A stretch of 64,000 nt of DNA from Pseudomonas sp. KU43P (GCF_033095865.1 NZ_AP019365.1:2825501-2889500); one strand, 5' to 3'; counted from the stretch's first letter, positions 18,009-27,708 are shown. The notes: generated by a model from the sequence alone, not told the origin. Program-made: numbers and translations.

Positions 18009-19301
18009 TCAGGACAGTGCCGGTTGCAGTTGACCGCGCGAGTTGCGGTAGAGGTACAGCGTCGCGCCCAGGGCGCAGAGCGCGGCAAAACTCATCCAGT
18101 AGCCCGGCGCTGCCTTGTCGGCGCTGTACTGGATCAGGAAGGTCGAGATCGCCGGGGTGAAGCCACCGAACACCGCCGTGGCCAGGCTGTAGGCCAGCGA
18201 GAAGCCCGCCACCCGCACCTCGGTCGGCATGATTTCGGTCAGCGCAGGGATCATCGCGCCGTTGTACAGGCCGTAGATGAACGACAGCCACAGCAGCACC
18301 AGCAGCATGTGCAGGAAGCTGGGCGCGTTGACCAGGAAGGTCAGCGCGGGATAGGCGCTGGCCAGGGTCAGCAGGGTCATGGCGATCAGCACCGGACGGC
18401 GCCCGATACGGTCGGACAACGCGCCGCCCAGCGGCAGCCAGATGAAGTTCGACACGCCCACCAGCAAGGTCACCAGCAACGCATCGGCGGTGCTCAGGTG
18501 CAGCACGGTCTTGCCGAAGGTGGGGGCGTAAACGGTGATCAGGTAGAACGCGGTGGTGGTCAGCGCCACCATCAGCATGCCGGCGAGCACGGTAGCCCAG
18601 TTCTGTAGCAGGGTGCGCAGCACCTCGGCCATCGCCGGGCGGTGCTTGCGTGCGGCGTATTCCTCGGACTCTTCCAGGTTGCGGCGCAGCAGGAAAATGA
18701 ACGGCACGATCAGGCAGCCGACCATGAACGGAATGCGCCAGCCCCAGTCGGCGATCACCGCCGGTGCCATCCATTGGTTCAGGGCGTAGCCCAGGGCCGC
18801 CGCGACGATGATCGCCACTTGCTGGCTGCCCGACTGCCAGCTGGTGAAGAAGCCCTTTCTGCCAGGCGTGGCGATTTCGGCGAGGTACACCGACACACCG
18901 CCCAGTTCCGCGCCGGCCGAAAAGCCCTGCAGCAGGCGCCCGACCAGCACCAGGGCGGGAGCGAGCAGGCCGATGGATTCGTAGCCGGGCACCAGCACGA
19001 TCAGGATCGTGCCGCTGGCCATGATCGACAGGGTGACGATCAGGCCTTTGCGCCGGCCCACTTCGTCGATGTAGGCACCCAGCACCACGGCGCCCAGTGG
19101 CCGCATGAGGAAGCCTGCGCCGAACACGGCGAAGGTCATCATCAGGGAGGCGAATTCACTGCTGGCAGGGAAGAACACCGCCGCGATCTGCGTGGCGTAG
19201 AAACCGAAGAGGAAGAAGTCGAACTGCTCGAGGAAGTTGCCCGACGTGACCCGGAAGATCGCGCCGGCGCGGGAGCGCCCGGAGGCGGTTGCTGCTGTCA
19301 T
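18009..19301 (-). CDS. MHS-family citrate/tricarballylate-like H+ symporter
   Basis: A 430-residue 12-segment carrier. [34 protein letters not shown] and [20 protein letters not shown] match the citrate/tricarballylate proton symporters of the MHS family (CitA, TcuC). It precedes the ModA-like binding protein gene in transcription order with only 12 bases between them, so both are probably on one mRNA and serve the same carboxylate substrate. Confidence 0.85.
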   Translation of the reverse strand: MTAATASGRSRAGAIFRVTSGNFLEQFDFFLFGFYATQIAAVFFPASSEFASLMMTFAVFGAGFLMRPLGAVVLGAYIDEVGRRKGLIVTLSIMASGTILIVLVPGYESIGLLAPALVLVGRLLQGFSAGAELGGVSVYLAEIATPGRKGFFTSWQSGSQQVAIIVAAALGYALNQWMAPAVIADWGWRIPFMVGCLIVPFIFLLRRNLEESEEYAARKHRPAMAEVLRTLLQNWATVLAGMLMVALTTTAFYLITVYAPTFGKTVLHLSTADALLVTLLVGVSNFIWLPLGGALSDRIGRRPVLIAMTLLTLASAYPALTFLVNAPSFLHMLLVLLWLSFIYGLYNGAMIPALTEIMPTEVRVAGFSLAYSLATAVFGGFTPAISTFLIQYSADKAAPGYWMSFAALCALGATLYLYRNSRGQLQPALS

Positions 19302-19433
19302 TGCCTGTACTCCATACCGCTTTTGTGACGTGCGCCGCTGGGACGGCGCACGGTTCTTATAGGCGGATGAGGGTGCTACAGGGCTATTGATTAGAGAATT
19401 GCATTGTTCGCATCGATTGATGCCGATGCCGGA

Positions 19434-20813
19434 TCAATCGGCCATTTGCAACTCAGGCAAGCTCACGCGGAACGCTTTGGTCAGGCCCAGAAGGCAGAGG
19501 AAACCAACGCCCAGCCAGCACAGGCCGATGGTGAACGACATGCTCGACAGGCTGGTCCACAGCCACAGCGTGCTGAGGAAACCGAGCACCGGGATCGCGC
19601 CGAACAGCAGGTAGTTGCGTGCACCGCGCAGCTTCTGGTCGAGCAGGTAGTGCTTGACCACTGCCAGGTTGACTGCAGAGAACGCGAACAGCGCGCCGAA
19701 GCTGATCATGTTGGCGACCGTGTCCAGGGTGATGAACAAGGCGACCAATGACATCGTGCTGACCAGCATGATGGCCGTGGCCGGCACGCGTTTCTTCGTC
19801 ACCAGGCGGCCGAACACCCGTGGCAGCGCACCGTCACGCCCCATGGCGAACAACACCCGCGAAACGCTGGCCTGGGACACCATGGCCGAGGCGAAGCAGC
19901 CGGCCACGTAGGTGGCGGTAAACCCGGTGACCAGCAGCTCGCCGCCGACCCGGCGCATCACGTCTACCGAGGCCGAGTCCGGGTCGGCGAAGCTGGCCCA
20001 GTCGGGGAACACTTGTTGTGCGAAGTACGACACCAGCAGGAACAGCAGCCCGCCGATCACCGACACCGCCATGATCGCCTGGGGGATGCGCTTGGTCGGG
20101 TTGCTGGTTTCCTCGGCCATGGTCGACACCGCATCGAAGCCCAGGAACGACAGGCACAGCACCGCAGCGCCGGCCATCACCAGCGGCACGCTAAAGCCCT
20201 CGTGGTGGAACGGCGCCAACAGCGACACCGGTGCCGCCTGCTCGCTCAGGTTGCGCACCGACAGGGCGACGAAGACCACGATGAACACCAGTTGCGCCAC
20301 TACCAGCAGCCAGTTGACCCGGGTGATGGATTCGATGCCGATGAGGTTGAGGAAGGTGACCAGGGCAATCGAGCCCAGCACCCACACCCAGGCGTGCACG
20401 GCGGGGAAGTACTCGGACATGTAGATGCCGATCAGCAAGTAGCTGAGCAGCGGCAGGAAGATGTAGTCGAGCAGCAGGGTCCAGCCGGCGATGAAGCCGA
20501 AGTGGCTGCCGAAGGCCTTGCGGGTGTAGGTGTAGACGGAGCCGGAGTAGGGGTGGGCCTGGACCATGCGGCCGTAGCTGTAGGCGGTCAGCAGCATGGC
20601 GGCGAGGGTGAGCATGTAGGCGGTGGGTAGGTGGCCCTTGGTCATTTGGGTGACCAGACCGTAGGTGGTGAACACCGCCAGAGGCACCATGTACGCGAGG
20701 CCGAACAGCACCAGCGCGGTCATGCTCATGGATTTTCGGAAACGGCCGGAAGCGGCAGGTTGCGACGCAGGGTGATGGGCAGGGGCAGAGTCTGTATTTG
20801 TTGTTGTATGCAT
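19434..20813 (-). CDS. APC family permease, PuuP-like putrescine importer
   Basis: A 459-residue amino acid/polyamine permease with 12 segments. LFGLAYMVPLAVFTTYGLVT, HPYSGSVYTYTRKAFGSHFG and LSFLGFDAVSTMAEET closely follow E. coli PuuP. The start ATG is preceded by AGGAG. A PuuB-like amine oxidase lies at 34950 but is too far away to be co-transcribed. Import of putrescine or a related amine is inferred from family resemblance. Confidence 0.82.
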   Translation of the reverse strand: MHTTTNTDSAPAHHPASQPAASGRFRKSMSMTALVLFGLAYMVPLAVFTTYGLVTQMTKGHLPTAYMLTLAAMLLTAYSYGRMVQAHPYSGSVYTYTRKAFGSHFGFIAGWTLLLDYIFLPLLSYLLIGIYMSEYFPAVHAWVWVLGSIALVTFLNLIGIESITRVNWLLVVAQLVFIVVFVALSVRNLSEQAAPVSLLAPFHHEGFSVPLVMAGAAVLCLSFLGFDAVSTMAEETSNPTKRIPQAIMAVSVIGGLLFLLVSYFAQQVFPDWASFADPDSASVDVMRRVGGELLVTGFTATYVAGCFASAMVSQASVSRVLFAMGRDGALPRVFGRLVTKKRVPATAIMLVSTMSLVALFITLDTVANMISFGALFAFSAVNLAVVKHYLLDQKLRGARNYLLFGAIPVLGFLSTLWLWTSLSSMSFTIGLCWLGVGFLCLLGLTKAFRVSLPELQMAD

Positions 20814-21224
20814 TGCTAACTCCTGAAAAGGAATGCAGGACGCCGCAGCAGGCGAGCGGGCTCGCTACTGGTCTTGGGAGTTCGATCAGGGACAAGGTCA
20901 GGGGTGGGGCTGGGGAATGCTCCCACACTCCGGGGGTGGTCGAAATCACCCTTTGGGGGGAGCTGCGTCCGAGGCGTGCGCGATCGCCAATGGTAATTGG
21001 CTTGAAATCAATTTCTCCGGCGTTTAGCAACGAGAAACGTCATTTATGTCGTAGTCCTTTTCCGAGCCTTAAGTCAGCGATTCGTTAGCTATTGTGAGCT
21101 TGCTGACGGCGCTCTAGTCTCGGGTTTACATGCACATGTTCATGGCTGTGTCTGAAACGCTCAGGTCGGGCGGTGTTTGGGAAGCTTGGAACCTGGGTCA
21201 GCTTTTTATTACTGATGATTGAGT
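20814..21224. other. Intergenic region, divergent promoters
   Basis: About 410 bases between the PuuP-like gene and the truncated regulator fragment. It should contain the promoter of the permease gene. I found no convincing small gene, RNA or operator. Confidence 0.5.
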
Positions 21225-21599
21225 ATGGATGCCAAGAAAACCAGTAAATCCAGCTACACCTATCAGGCTGTGTACCGCTATCTACTCGACTGGATCGAAG
21301 CAGCACCCTCGGACGTCGAACAGCGCTTGCCGTCGCTGCGCCAATTGGCCGAGCGGCCGAACGTCTCGGTGTCCAGCACCAAGTACGCTTATTCGTTGCT
21401 TGAGGACGAGGGGCGGGTGTATGCAAGGCCTAAACTGGGCTACTTCACGCGGGCTCGCAGTACGCCATTGCATGCAGAGCTTTCGCCGACTCTGCTCGAC
21501 ATGGTGTTCTCCAGCGCTCGTCAGCCGCCAAGGGCTGGGGCATCGATGGTAGTCACTATCGCGGCGGGCGCAATGGTCGTCACGCCGGCTATGCGGTGA
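21225..21599 (+). pseudogene. Truncated GntR/MocR-type regulator (DNA-binding part only)
   Basis: The first 100 or so residues form a GntR winged helix: YQAVYRYLLDWIEAAP, RLPSLRQLAERPNVSVSSTK, LLEDEGRVYARPKLGYF. A full MocR/PdxR regulator would continue with a long aminotransferase-like domain. Here the frame breaks off after about 105 residues and ends in unrelated sequence (GASMVVTIAAGAM). The start is taken at ATG 21225. It is a 5' fragment fused to foreign sequence, probably non-functional unless the isolated DNA-binding domain is stable. Confidence 0.7.
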
Positions 21600-21784
21600 G
21601 CGGCCTGCGCAATGCAGCGCATGAGGAAAATGGTGTGGTGCTGAGTTATGTCATTCCGTCCGGCAGTTTGCGTCAAACAACCCTGCGAACAATCGTATAC
21701 AACCACCGTGCCCAGGGTGGGCAGATCGATGGCAGTTATGATGAGGTGCGGTTGGTGATCACTATGCCGATGAAGTTATGGTGA
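21530..21784 (+). pseudogene. 3' remnant of an unidentified gene
   Basis: A different frame from the GntR fragment encodes about 84 residues, including NGVVLSYVIPSGSLRQTTLR and QGGQIDGSYDEVRLVITMP. It has the look of a beta-rich C-terminal domain of a secreted protein, but I cannot name the family. No start codon with a ribosome binding site is present, and the sequence begins inside the regulator fragment, so it is a scrap joined to it by deletion. Confidence 0.4.
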
Positions 21785-21875
21785 TTGGAGATGCCCTTGC
21801 ACTTCGGGCGTCCTTGAGGGGAAGCCTAGAATCTCCCATGGGGTGATCGCGCACCCTTGCAGTCGTGAAGGCTGC

Positions 21876-24413
21876 CTAGCCGAGCAAGGCTTCCAGGTTC
21901 GAAAGGATGGACGCTGCGTCATAGGGCTTGCGCACCACCGGCACGTGTTTCAGGTGGGCAGGAATGCTCACGCTGTCGCCATAACCGGTGGCAAACAGAA
22001 ACGGGATGCCCTGACCCGCAAGCGTGTCGGCAACAGCCATGGAGGTGCCGGATCCGAGGTTAATGTCCAGTACAGCCACATCCGGTTTGCGCGTGGCCAG
22101 CAGTTTCAGTGCCTCGGTTTCGGAGTTGGCGGTGATGACGTCGTCCACTTGCGCATCGACGAGAATCTGCTCCAGGCCGACGGCAATGACCAACTGGTCT
22201 TCGAGGATCAGCACACAGGCTTGCGCCAGGGCCGCGCAGTCGGGCAGCGCTGTTGGTGCGGGGGCCGAAGGGCTGTCAGGGGTGACGTCCTCGATCAGGG
22301 TCAGGTGCTTGGCCGGGATCTTGAACACGCCATACAGCCCATCCGGGCGGTACTCAAGAGCGCTGGTGCCACCCAGGTCGAAGGGGATGCTGCGCTCGAT
22401 CAGCACAGAGCCGAAGCCGGTGCGGCTCGGCGGGCGCACGGTAGGGCCGCCGCGCTCGCACCAGGTGATCTCGCAAGCGCCGCCGGCATCTACCGCCCAG
22501 GTCACCGACAACGTGCCGCCCGCCCGAGACAACGCGCCGTACTTGGCCGCATTGGTGGCCAGTTCATGCAGCACCAGGGCCATTACCGAATAGGCCCGAG
22601 CATCCAGCAGCACGGCGGGGCCGCGCAGGTCGAGGGCGTCGGCCGAGGTGCGATAAGGCGACAGTTCGGCTTCCAGCAGCGTGGCGAACCGCCCACCGCC
22701 GTCGCCCCGCACGACCTGATCGTGTGCCAGTGACAAGGCCTGGATGCGGCCTCTGAGGGTGGCCACATAGCTGTTGAGGGTCTGGTTTTCCGAGGTCGGG
22801 TGAGCCACCAGCGCGCCGATCAGCGACAGGATGTTCTTCACCCGATGGTTGAGTTCTTCGTTGAGCATGCGCTGGCGCACATCCGCCTTGGCGCGTTCGT
22901 CGGCCAGCAGCTCGCTGTTGTGCAGGGCAACCTCGACGATCGCGGCGCGGATCGCCTCGCCAAACTGGCGGTCCTGCTCGGACCAGGGCAGCGCGTGCTG
23001 GTGTACGGTCTGTTTCCACACCGCAAAGCTCTTGCGCGGGGTCAGGCGTTCGCCCAGTGGGCCGCTTTCGTAGGTCTTGTTCGGGTCGCCGGCCCAGTCC
23101 AGGGTTTCCACCACCTCCTTGCGAAACAGCATGAGGTAGTCCCTGGGGTGCTGGGACATCGGCACCATCAGCACGCCCGACACCTCGAGGGCATAGTCCT
23201 CTGCGGGCGGGTGGGCCATCGACAGGCAGTTCGACGCCCAGGTGCGCCCTTCGGCAACCCCCTCGGCGAAGCTGAGCAGGCCGGGAATCGCCGCTTTCGG
23301 CGGGGTCAGGCCCTCGGCGGTCCAGCGGCCTTGCTGGGCCATGCCGATGCCGTCGCAGGCGATCAGCGCTTTGAAGTCCGACAGGCGCGCGCGCAGCAGC
23401 GCCTCGATGTCTGCGGTGCGGTGCGCGTCGTGCAGCAGCTTGTCCAGCACCTGGCGAGCATGCGCGGCGGCTTCCAGGGTGTGCCGGGCGCGCAGGGTTT
23501 GCAGGTGCAGGGAAAAGAACTCGCCGAACATCTCCGCCGCCACCCGCTGGCCCATGGCCAAGGTGCGCGGTGCGTAATGGTGGCAGGCAATCAGGCCCCA
23601 CAGCGCACCGTCGACGATCACCGAAATGGACATGGAGGCACCCACGCCCATGTTGCTCAGGTACTCGCAGTGGATCGGCGAGACGCTGCGCAGGTGCGCG
23701 TAGGACAGGTCGAGCGGCTCGCCGGAGAGGTCCAGCACCGGCTCGATCGGAACGGTCTTGAAGTTGGCATCGGAAATGATCCGCACCGGGTTGCGCAAGT
23801 ACAGGGCACGGGCCTGCTGCGGGATGTCCGAAGCCGGGAAGTACTGCCCCAGAAAGCTCTCCAGGCCGCTGCGCTTGGCCTCGGCAACCACCTTGCCGGC
23901 GCCGTCGGTACCCAGCTGGTAGATCATCACCCGGTCGTAGCCGAGCAGCGCGCGCACGCGCCGGGCGGTGTCCTGGATCAGTTTGTCGGAACGTTCGACC
24001 TCGCGTAGCTGGGCGATCACCGTGCGCACCAGTTCGACGGGCTCGGCGATGCTCGCGCCGGAGGGCTCGAACTCGAGGATGACGGTGCCCTTGTAGAGGT
24101 GCCCGGACACATCGAATGCGCGGCCCGAGGCGAGCTCCACGGCGAACGACAGTGCCGGCCGCGAGGCCTCCTTGACCCGCGCCAGCGAGTTGCGCAGGGT
24201 GTGCGCGGCCTCGGCACCGATGATCGCGTCCAGCCGCTGGCCATTGAGCTCGCCAGCAACGCCCAGCATCGCCGAAGCGTTCGCGGAGTGACGCAGAATG
24301 ACACTGGCCGAGGCGTTACAGGCCAGCAGGCAGCCGTGTGGCTGGATGCTGCCAGGAATCTGGATGGGTTCGCGGTCACAGTTGGTCAAGTTGACCTGAG
24401 GGTGCACAGTCAT
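21876..24413 (-). CDS. bphP: Bacteriophytochrome with HWE histidine kinase and C-terminal receiver
   Basis: An 845-residue red/far-red photoreceptor kinase. Cys12 near the N-terminus (LTNCDREP) is the biliverdin attachment site of BphPs; PIQIPGSIQPHG starts the PAS domain. The GAF domain carries PASDIPQQAR and SPIHCEYLSNMGV, followed by PHY. The kinase is of the HWE class (ELNHRVKNILSLI near residue 525, ITWCERGGP). A receiver domain fills the last 120 residues with Asp in VAVLDINLG. The start is moved to ATG 24413, which has AGGA in front. No heme oxygenase gene (bphO), normally needed to make biliverdin, lies on either side. Confidence 0.92.
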   Translation of the reverse strand: MTVHPQVNLTNCDREPIQIPGSIQPHGCLLACNASASVILRHSANASAMLGVAGELNGQRLDAIIGAEAAHTLRNSLARVKEASRPALSFAVELASGRAFDVSGHLYKGTVILEFEPSGASIAEPVELVRTVIAQLREVERSDKLIQDTARRVRALLGYDRVMIYQLGTDGAGKVVAEAKRSGLESFLGQYFPASDIPQQARALYLRNPVRIISDANFKTVPIEPVLDLSGEPLDLSYAHLRSVSPIHCEYLSNMGVGASMSISVIVDGALWGLIACHHYAPRTLAMGQRVAAEMFGEFFSLHLQTLRARHTLEAAAHARQVLDKLLHDAHRTADIEALLRARLSDFKALIACDGIGMAQQGRWTAEGLTPPKAAIPGLLSFAEGVAEGRTWASNCLSMAHPPAEDYALEVSGVLMVPMSQHPRDYLMLFRKEVVETLDWAGDPNKTYESGPLGERLTPRKSFAVWKQTVHQHALPWSEQDRQFGEAIRAAIVEVALHNSELLADERAKADVRQRMLNEELNHRVKNILSLIGALVAHPTSENQTLNSYVATLRGRIQALSLAHDQVVRGDGGGRFATLLEAELSPYRTSADALDLRGPAVLLDARAYSVMALVLHELATNAAKYGALSRAGGTLSVTWAVDAGGACEITWCERGGPTVRPPSRTGFGSVLIERSIPFDLGGTSALEYRPDGLYGVFKIPAKHLTLIEDVTPDSPSAPAPTALPDCAALAQACVLILEDQLVIAVGLEQILVDAQVDDVITANSETEALKLLATRKPDVAVLDINLGSGTSMAVADTLAGQGIPFLFATGYGDSVSIPAHLKHVPVVRKPYDAASILSNLEALLG

Positions 24414-24604
24414 AGGTTCCTGCTGGTTTCCCAAAGACCGGCGGCCTGTGTGACTGCCGAACATTTTCAGGTAAACGAGATGGTTACGGTCATGTTCAGC
24501 TTCGGAGTCTAGCTGGCGAGCCTGCCTTCGTCATCTCGGGCGCATCTGTGCCGGTGTACTATGCCGCGCAGCGTATATGCAGGTTCAAACTCAAGGAGAC
24601 TGTA

Positions 24605-25105
24605 ATGATCAAGTCCGGCGATCAACTGCCCGATGTGACCCTTTATGCATTCAGCGATGGCCAGGGCGGTTGCCCACTGGGCCCGCAGGCGTTTTCGTTG
24701 CGCGAGCGCTGCGCGGGCAAGAAGGTGGTGATCTTCGGCCTGCCAGGGGCGTTCACGCCGACCTGCTCGGAGCGCCACGTGCCGGGTTACCTGACGGCTG
24801 CACCGGCGCTGTCTGCTGCGGGGGTGGATGAAATCATCTGTGTGGCAGTGAACGATGCATTCGTGATGCACGCCTGGGGCAAGACCTTTGCCGACCAGGG
24901 CCCGGTCAGCATGATCTCGGACGGCAATGCCGAGCTCACCGACGCCCTGGGGTTGGCCCAGGACGCCTCTGCCCGCGGCATGGGCCGGCGCTCGCAGCGC
25001 TATGCGTTGCTGGTTGATGACCTTGTGGTCAAACATGTGGCGGTGGATGCGCCAGGCAAGCTCGAGGTGAGCGATGCGCAGAGCATGCTGGCGTTGCTGG
25101 GCTGA
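24605..25105 (+). CDS. Peroxiredoxin (Prx5/AhpE-like, thioredoxin fold)
   Basis: A 166-residue cytoplasmic peroxidase. The peroxidatic Cys54 lies in PGAFTPTCSERHVPGY, the typical Prx5 motif, with the conserved WGKTF segment further on. ATG 24605 follows AAGGAG. It diverges from the bacteriophytochrome with about 190 bases between. It reduces H2O2 and organic peroxides with thioredoxin or glutaredoxin as donor. A single REP element follows the stop. Confidence 0.88.
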   Translation: MIKSGDQLPDVTLYAFSDGQGGCPLGPQAFSLRERCAGKKVVIFGLPGAFTPTCSERHVPGYLTAAPALSAAGVDEIICVAVNDAFVMHAWGKTFADQGPVSMISDGNAELTDALGLAQDASARGMGRRSQRYALLVDDLVVKHVAVDAPGKLEVSDAQSMLALLG

Positions 25106-25107
25106 CC

Positions 25108-25130
25108 ACATCGCCGGCAAGCCGGCGCCC
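25108..25130. repeat. Single REP element
   Basis: ATCGCCGGCAAGCCGGCGCC directly follows the peroxiredoxin stop codon. It is a REP of the same family as the pairs at 10.5 and 14.9 kb, but with no inverted partner here. Confidence 0.75.
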
Positions 25131-25237
25131 AGTCACAGTCACGGCAAATGATCTATACCCAATACGGCAGTCGCTCCTGACCCGTTGCAGCACATCGCCA
25201 GGCGCAATTCCAACCCCTCAAGCACAAGGAGTCTGCG

Positions 25238-26602
25238 ATGGCTGATGCAAGCAAGAAAATGAGCCTGATGGGGCTCACGACGCTGGTGACGGTGAACATG
25301 ATGGGGTCGGGGATCATCCTGTTGCCCACCAACATGGCGCAGCTTGGGGCTGTTTCGCTGCTGTCCTGGGTGTTTACCGCCGTCGGCTCCATGGCCATCG
25401 CCTACTGCCTGGCCCAGTGCGGGGTGTTCTGCACGCGTTCCGGGGGCTTGTCGGCCTATACCGAAGAGGCCCATGCGAAATCGGGCTTCTTCCTCTGCTC
25501 CTACCTGTACTTCCTGTCCCTGGCCATTGCCAACGTGGCCGTGGCGATTTCCGCCGTGGGCTACATGACCGCCTTCGTGCCTTGGCTGGGCACAGGGGCG
25601 ATACCGCTGTGCGTCGGTACCATCACGTTGATCTGGCTGACCACCATCGCCAACTTCGGCGGGCCGAAAATCACCGGCAAGATCGGCGCGTTCACGGTGT
25701 GGGGCGTGATCATTCCGGTGGCGGGGCTGAGCATCTTCGGCTGGTACTGGTTCAAGCCCGAGATCCTCATGGCGGCCTGGAACCCCAACCAGCTGCCGAT
25801 CTTCGAAGCCATCAGCAAGGCCATACCCCTGACGCTGTGGGCGTTCCTGGGTATGGAGTCGGCAGCCCAGGCCACCGACGCGGTGGAAAACCCCCGGCGC
25901 AATGTGCCGCTGGCCTGCCTGTTCGGCACGCTGGGGGCTGCGGTGGTGTACGTGCTGTCGACCACGGTCATCCAGGGCATCATCCCCAACGCCGACCTGG
26001 CCAAGTCTTCGGCGCCCTTTGCGCTGGTCTATGGCACGCTGTTCGGCCCGGCCGTGGGCAGTGTCGTCATGGCCCTGGCGGTCATGGCCTGTGTCGGCTC
26101 GCTGCTGGGCTGGCAGTTCACCCTGGCGCAAACCGCCAAGATGACCGCCGACCAGGACCTGTTCCTCAAGCTGTTCGGCAAGGTCAATTCGATGAACGCG
26201 CCGGTAATCGGCATGACCGTGTGCGCCTTGCTGCAAACCGTGATGGCCCTGTCGACCATCTCGCCCGATGCCGCCGCCCAGTTCGGCAGGCTGGTCAGCC
26301 TGGCGGCGGTGACCAACCTCATCCCCTACATCACGGCGCTGACCGGTTTGCTGGTGATCATGCACAAAGCCGGGGTCACGCCTGCGGTCTACACCCGTAA
26401 CATGGTAGTGCTGCTGGTTGCCGTGGGCTATTCGCTGTATGCCTTGCATGCCTGCGGCCTTGAAGCGGTGATGGGCGGCACCCTGGTGCTCGCCATCGGC
26501 TACTTGCTGTATGGCTTCCTCGGCCAGAAATTCACCGACAGCGCATCCACGCTGAAGCCACCCGCGCCCTTGAGCAGCAACGGCAGCAGTGCGACCAGGT
26601 AG
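25238..26602 (+). CDS. potE: PotE-like putrescine/ornithine antiporter (APC superfamily)
   Basis: A 454-residue basic amino acid/polyamine antiporter. LVTVNMMGSGIILLPTNMAQ, GGLSAYTEEAHAKSGFF and LWAFLGMESAAQATDAVENP match PotE closely. No ornithine decarboxylase gene is adjacent, so it may work as a putrescine carrier rather than in acid resistance. The last 34 codons overlap, on the opposite strand, the 3' end of the DoxX gene by 103 bases; the tail PPAPLSSNGSSATR may be a read-through extension acquired at a junction. Confidence 0.87.
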   Translation: MADASKKMSLMGLTTLVTVNMMGSGIILLPTNMAQLGAVSLLSWVFTAVGSMAIAYCLAQCGVFCTRSGGLSAYTEEAHAKSGFFLCSYLYFLSLAIANVAVAISAVGYMTAFVPWLGTGAIPLCVGTITLIWLTTIANFGGPKITGKIGAFTVWGVIIPVAGLSIFGWYWFKPEILMAAWNPNQLPIFEAISKAIPLTLWAFLGMESAAQATDAVENPRRNVPLACLFGTLGAAVVYVLSTTVIQGIIPNADLAKSSAPFALVYGTLFGPAVGSVVMALAVMACVGSLLGWQFTLAQTAKMTADQDLFLKLFGKVNSMNAPVIGMTVCALLQTVMALSTISPDAAAQFGRLVSLAAVTNLIPYITALTGLLVIMHKAGVTPAVYTRNMVVLLVAVGYSLYALHACGLEAVMGGTLVLAIGYLLYGFLGQKFTDSASTLKPPAPLSSNGSSATR

Positions 26603-27018
26603 ATCAACGGCAGCTTGAAGTTGCCAAAACCGTGGTCGGTGATGCTGTAGCCCTGGGCCAGCTCTGCCAGCGTCGACCACTGGGCGGGCCAGTGTACGGC
26701 GGCGATGGCGACCAGCGTCACGACGATGAGCGAGGCGCAGGCAAACCGGGTCGCCAGGCCTAGCAGCAGGAGCAACGGCGCGATCAGCTCGGCCCACATC
26801 GACACCTGCCAGTCGAAACCTGCGGAAAAATGATTGAAGGGAAAGGGGAAGTTGGCGTGGATCTGTTCGAACCAGTTCTCGCCATGCCATTTTTCCAGCC
26901 CGGACTCGAAGAACTCCCAGGCCAGGAACAGCCGTAACGGGATGTCCCAGCCCCAGGCAGCGAGGCGGTCGAGGTGCAGGAAGGTGGGTTTGATCGGGGT
27001 GAGGGTCAGCAGGGTCAT
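26500..27018 (-). CDS. DoxX family membrane protein
   Basis: A 172-residue protein with four hydrophobic segments. WDIPLRLFLAWEFFESGLEK, HFSAGFDWQVSMWAELIAPL and ITDHGFGNFKLPLIYLVALL are typical of DoxX/DoxD-like inner-membrane proteins, often linked to quinone or thiol redox chemistry. ATG 27018 is preferred because GAGG lies just upstream of it. It is followed in the same direction upstream by a haem-b membrane protein, suggesting a small respiratory or redox operon. Its 3' end overlaps the potE-like gene. Confidence 0.8.
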   Translation of the reverse strand: MTLLTLTPIKPTFLHLDRLAAWGWDIPLRLFLAWEFFESGLEKWHGENWFEQIHANFPFPFNHFSAGFDWQVSMWAELIAPLLLLLGLATRFACASLIVVTLVAIAAVHWPAQWSTLAELAQGYSITDHGFGNFKLPLIYLVALLPLLLKGAGGFSVDALSVNFWPRKPYSK

Positions 27019-27060
27019 GTGTACCTCGGCGTCATGTTTGAAGGTTGGCAAACGGCGATT

Positions 27061-27708
27061 TCAGCGAGAGCGGCCTGGCTCTGCAGCCAGGCGAGCGCTG
27101 CGCCCAAGGTGCACGGCCAGCTTGGCTGCCAGCTTGAGGGCAACGGCGCTGAACATCAGCGCGAAGCCGAGCGGGTACCAAGAGCCCATCGGAATGCGCT
27201 TGTAGAGCGACAGCAAAAACACCCCCGCGATCACCCAGCTACCCACGCTGTGCAGGCCTTTCCAGGCGCGGGCGCCAAGGCGCTTCACGGCGGCGGCAGA
27301 GGACGTGAGCGCCAGCAGGATGACGAACACATAGCCAATCGATCCGGGGATATTCGCGGCGGCGCTACGGCCCTGCCAGAACACCTCGGGAAAGTACTGC
27401 ACATAAAGAATGATCAGCACCGCATGCACGGCGTGCGAAAACGCAAACGCCAGCCCCAGGAAGCGCCGTTCGCGCAGCAAGGTGCGGCTGAACGTGCTGG
27501 GCAGCAGCGTCGCCAGCGACGAGGCGAGGAAGGTGGCGAGGAACAGTGCAAAGGAGGTGCGCGCCGTCGCGCGGATAGCACTGCGCAAGGCATCCACCCA
27601 TTGTGGCTGGGCCCAGAGGGCGATGGCTGTGATGAACAGCACCAGCAGGCTCAGCAGGCAGAACAGGCGCCAGCCTTGCAGGCTGGAGGGAGTGGCAGAA
27701 CGGGTCAT
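27061..27708 (-). CDS. Ferric-reductase-like transmembrane haem-b protein
   Basis: A 215-residue protein with about six membrane segments. Paired histidines in FAFSHAVHAVLI and WKGLHSVGSWV on neighbouring segments are the haem ligands expected of the ferric reductase-like/YedZ domain family. There is no FAD- or NAD-binding part, so it would pass electrons within the membrane to or from a partner. It is probably co-transcribed with the DoxX gene (43 bases apart). Confidence 0.78.
   Translation of the reverse strand: MTRSATPSSLQGWRLFCLLSLLVLFITAIALWAQPQWVDALRSAIRATARTSFALFLATFLASSLATLLPSTFSRTLLRERRFLGLAFAFSHAVHAVLIILYVQYFPEVFWQGRSAAANIPGSIGYVFVILLALTSSAAAVKRLGARAWKGLHSVGSWVIAGVFLLSLYKRIPMGSWYPLGFALMFSAVALKLAAKLAVHLGRSARLAAEPGRSR

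Noticed and set aside
22800..24008. Plus-strand frame of about 400 codons opposite the bacteriophytochrome
   Set aside because: Antisense shadow of the HWE kinase, PHY and GAF coding region.
25139..26890. Long minus-strand frame opposite the PotE-like gene
   Set aside because: Composition is biased to Gly/Arg/His/Gln and no motif is present; the opposite strand encodes a clear antiporter.
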